The position numbers and the translations under genes were made by a program. Below are positions 61,687-64,000 of a stretch of DNA of 64,000 bases, one piece after another; within the stretch, counting starts at the first letter, position 1, and every line of letters starts with the position of its first letter. This DNA comes from Sphingobium cloacae. Its GTDB lineage: Bacteria; Pseudomonadota; Alphaproteobacteria; Sphingomonadales; Sphingomonadaceae. The stretch spans positions 2,607,001 to 2,671,000 of the forward strand of contig NZ_AP017655.1 in the NCBI RefSeq assembly GCF_002355855.1. The letters are read 5' to 3'. The notes under the pieces are model-generated. The model was given only the letters and a program-made list of their open reading frames with translations. It made no database searches and had not been told where the DNA came from.

Positions 61687-61722
61687 AAGCCCTGCCCTTC
61701 CTTGTAGAGAAGAACAGGGCTT
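61687..61722 (-). terminator. Intrinsic terminator after aspS
   Basis: Read on the minus strand, AAGCCCTG and CAGGGCTT form the stem (61722-61715 and 61694-61687), followed by a T-rich tract TTTGTTTT. It lies 28 bases after the aspS stop. Confidence 0.75.
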
Positions 61723-61749
61723 CGGCAAGCCTGCGCGGGAAGCGGCGGA

Positions 61750-63534
61750 TCAGGCCTTGGCCTGCGGCTCCACCACGCGGATATGGAGTTCGCGAAGCTG
61801 CTTGAGCTCGGCCGGGCTGGGCGCGCCCATGAGGAGGTCTTCGGCCCGCTGGTTCATCGGGAAGAGCGTGATCTCGCGCAGGTTCTGCGCGCCGCACAGC
61901 AGCATCACGATACGATCCACGCCCGCCGCCATGCCGCCATGGGGCGGCGCGCCGTACTGGAAGGCACGGTAGAGGCCGCCAAAGCGATCCTCCACATCCT
62001 GCTGCGACAGGCCGACCAGTTCGAACGCCTTGACCATGGCTTCGGGCGACTGGTTGCGGATCGATCCGGACGCGATCTCATAGCCGTTGCAGACCATATC
62101 GTACTGATAGGCCTTGAGGCTGAGCGGGTCCGCGCTGTTCAACGCCTCCAGCCCGCCCTGCGGCATGGAGAAGGGGTTGTGCGCGAAGTCGATCTTCTTC
62201 TCGTCCTCGTCATATTCGTAGAAGGGGAAGTCGACGATCCAGCACAGTTCGAAGCGGTCCTTGTCGATGAGGTCGAGTTGCTCACCCACGCGGATGCGCG
62301 CCAGCCCCGCGAGCTTGGCGGCCTGCGATTCCTTGCCCGCCGCGAAGAACACGCCGTCATTGGGGCCAAGGCCGAGCGCGGCGATCAGCTTCGCGGTCGC
62401 TTCCTCGCCATGGTTCTTGGCAATGGGGCCGCCAGGGACGCCATCCTTGATGTTGATATAGCCAAGACCCGAATAGCCTTCGCCCCGCGCCCAGTTGTTC
62501 ATGTCGTCGAAGAATTTGCGGCTGCCCGCGCCCGCGCCGGGGGCCGGGATCGCGCGGATCACGCTGCCGCTTTCGACCAGCGAGGCGAAGATGCCGAAGC
62601 CCGACCCGTGGAAATGATCGGTCACGTCGGTGATGAGGATGGGGTTGCGCAGGTCCGGCTTGTCGCTGCCATATTTGAGCATGGCCTCGGCATGGGGGAT
62701 GCGCGGGAAGCTGCCCGCCGGGGTCACGGGCTTGCCGTCGGCGAAGGCTTCGAACACCTGCGCGATCACCGGCTCCATCGTGTTCCACACATCTTCCTGC
62801 GTGACGAAGCTCATTTCGAGGTCGAGCTGGTAGAATTCGCCGGGCAGGCGGTCGGCGCGCGGGTCTTCGTCGCGGAAACAGGGCGCGATCTGGAAATAGC
62901 GGTCGAAGCCCGCGACCATCAAAAGCTGCTTATATTGCTGGGGCGCCTGCGGCAGGGCATAGAATTTGCCCGCATGGATACGGCTGGGGACGAGGAAGTC
63001 GCGCGCGCCTTCCGGGCTGCTGGCCGTCAGGATCGGCGTCGAATATTCGGTGAAGCCCGCATCCTCCATGCGGCGGCGCATGTCGGAGATGATCTTCGTG
63101 CGCTTGACGATGTTCGCGTGCAGCGTTTCGCGCCGCAGGTCGAGGAAGCGGTAGCGCAGACGGATATCCTCGGGATAGTCCTGCTCGCCCGCGACGGGGA
63201 GCGGCAGGTCGGCGGCGGCGGACAGCACCACCGCGTCATCCGCGCGGATCTCGATTGCGCCGGTGGGAAGGTTCGGATTCACCGCCTCGGCGGCGCGGGC
63301 GACGACGCGGCCCGTCACCGTCACGACGCTTTCTGCGCGCAGGCTTTCGATCACCTGGAAGACAGGGCCGTCCACCTCCGTCACGATCTGGACCATGCCA
63401 TAATGGTCGCGCAGGTCGATGAAGACGAGGTCGCCATGATCGCGCTTGCGATGCACCCAGCCGGAGACGCGGACCGTCTCGCCGGCGTTGGCGGCGGTCA
63501 GTTCGCCGCAGGTATGAGTGCGATAGGCGTGCAT
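61750..63534 (-). CDS. aspS: Aspartyl-tRNA synthetase
   Basis: A 594-residue class II synthetase. ATG 63534 opens [20 protein letters not shown]; the longer frame to 63612 has no start site. The OB anticodon domain has [20 protein letters not shown]. Motif 1 and 2 regions have [20 protein letters not shown] and [24 protein letters not shown] insertion (about 280-420) marks the bacterial type. Motif 3 is [20 protein letters not shown]. Alphaproteobacteria often use AspRS for both tRNA-Asp and tRNA-Asn; this is not tested here. Confidence 0.97.
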   Translation of the reverse strand: MHAYRTHTCGELTAANAGETVRVSGWVHRKRDHGDLVFIDLRDHYGMVQIVTEVDGPVFQVIESLRAESVVTVTGRVVARAAEAVNPNLPTGAIEIRADDAVVLSAAADLPLPVAGEQDYPEDIRLRYRFLDLRRETLHANIVKRTKIISDMRRRMEDAGFTEYSTPILTASSPEGARDFLVPSRIHAGKFYALPQAPQQYKQLLMVAGFDRYFQIAPCFRDEDPRADRLPGEFYQLDLEMSFVTQEDVWNTMEPVIAQVFEAFADGKPVTPAGSFPRIPHAEAMLKYGSDKPDLRNPILITDVTDHFHGSGFGIFASLVESGSVIRAIPAPGAGAGSRKFFDDMNNWARGEGYSGLGYINIKDGVPGGPIAKNHGEEATAKLIAALGLGPNDGVFFAAGKESQAAKLAGLARIRVGEQLDLIDKDRFELCWIVDFPFYEYDEDEKKIDFAHNPFSMPQGGLEALNSADPLSLKAYQYDMVCNGYEIASGSIRNQSPEAMVKAFELVGLSQQDVEDRFGGLYRAFQYGAPPHGGMAAGVDRIVMLLCGAQNLREITLFPMNQRAEDLLMGAPSPAELKQLRELHIRVVEPQAKA

Positions 63535-63662
63535 GGCGTCTGTTTCTTTCGGCTGCGTTTTACGGAAATGACAAATTGTTGCGCCGCCGCTAAGAGCGGG
63601 ATTGTCGAGCAACGACGAGCCCGCCGGGGCGCGGGCCTGCCCATAATAAGATCGAAGACCAT

Positions 63663-64000
63663 ATGCAAATCCATCCGCTGATTACCGACAGCAAGACACT
63701 CGCCGATTTCTGCGCCCGCATCGCGAAATCTCCCTATATCGCCATCGATACCGAGTTCATGCGGGAAAATAGTTACTGGCCCGACCTCTGCCTGGTGCAG
63801 GTGGCGGACCCGAACGAAGCCGCCGCCATCGACCCGAAAGCGCCGGGGCTGGACCTTTCCCCCCTGCTCGACCTGATGGTCGACAATGAGGAGGTGCTGA
63901 AGGTCTTCCACGCGGGCGGGCAGGATCTGGAGATCATCTACAACCTGACCGGCAAGACGCCGCATCCGCTGTTCGACACGCAGATCGCGGCGATGGCGCT
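63663..64000 (+). CDS. rnd: Ribonuclease D, N-terminal part (cut by window edge)
   Basis: ATG 63663 begins [20 protein letters not shown] and stays open to the window edge (112 codons seen). DEDD 3'-5' exonuclease motif I is [20 protein letters not shown], with Asp and Glu. Motif II is [18 protein letters not shown], and the FDTQIAAMA segment follows. It would trim tRNA 3' ends. It is divergent from aspS with a 128-base gap. Confidence 0.93.
   Translation, partial: MQIHPLITDSKTLADFCARIAKSPYIAIDTEFMRENSYWPDLCLVQVADPNEAAAIDPKAPGLDLSPLLDLMVDNEEVLKVFHAGGQDLEIIYNLTGKTPHPLFDTQIAAMA

Overview
The window reads as an alphaproteobacterial chromosome of the sphingomonad type (Sphingobium, Novosphingobium or Sphingomonas). 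The basis is its high GC content, many TonB-dependent receptors, a CckA-type hybrid kinase, tamA-tamB, an imuA-imuB-dnaE2 cassette, and LexA boxes of the GTTC-N7-GTTC type. This is inference from gene content; no marker rRNA is present.

Left edge (1-3980): a secreted peptidase cut by the window edge, two paralogous lipoproteins on opposite strands with a small membrane protein between them, then broken genes (a TetR regulator lacking its N-terminus and the first residues of an endonuclease/exonuclease/phosphatase protein). A 5-4-5 dyad of the form TTnTC-N4-GAnAA recurs upstream of the peptidase and both lipoproteins.

Accessory block (about 3960-34510): two separate TonB-dependent metallophore modules set in debris of an F-type conjugative element. 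Module 1 (minus strand, 10302 to 4070) is an ECF sigma factor, FecR anti-sigma factor, STN-containing receptor, PepSY membrane protein and TonB. An IS5/IS427-type insertion sequence splits a type IV coupling protein fragment (10587-12207), followed by a conjugation lytic transglycosylase and an unassigned gene. Module 2 (plus strand, 13795 to 27376) is an ECF sigma factor, FecR, receptor, a secreted TbpB-like beta-barrel protein, a Slam outer-membrane translocator, TonB, a short unknown protein, a Fes/IroE-like esterase, a siderophore-interacting reductase, a Tat-like exported protein, PepSY and two tiny membrane proteins, and a membrane-anchored HSL-type esterase. Most of its junctions overlap by a few bases (ATGA/GTGA). 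The Slam plus unlipidated cargo pair suggests a type XI secretion (hemophilin-like) system joined to siderophore processing. This is the most interesting part of the window. The block ends with traG, a probable traH fragment and a large serine recombinase whose last codons are read from the 3' half of tRNA-Glu(TTC), the likely attachment site.

Core chromosome (34470-64000): tRNA-Glu, recJ, tamA-tamB, an alpha/beta hydrolase, the SOS mutagenesis cassette dnaE2-imuB-imuA with a LexA box, a transglutaminase-like protein, recA with its own LexA box, a single-domain response regulator, cckA, a DUF2062 protein, smpB, dapA, a soluble lytic transglycosylase, greB, a cytoplasmic chemoreceptor-like protein, ppk2, aspS, and the start of ribonuclease D.
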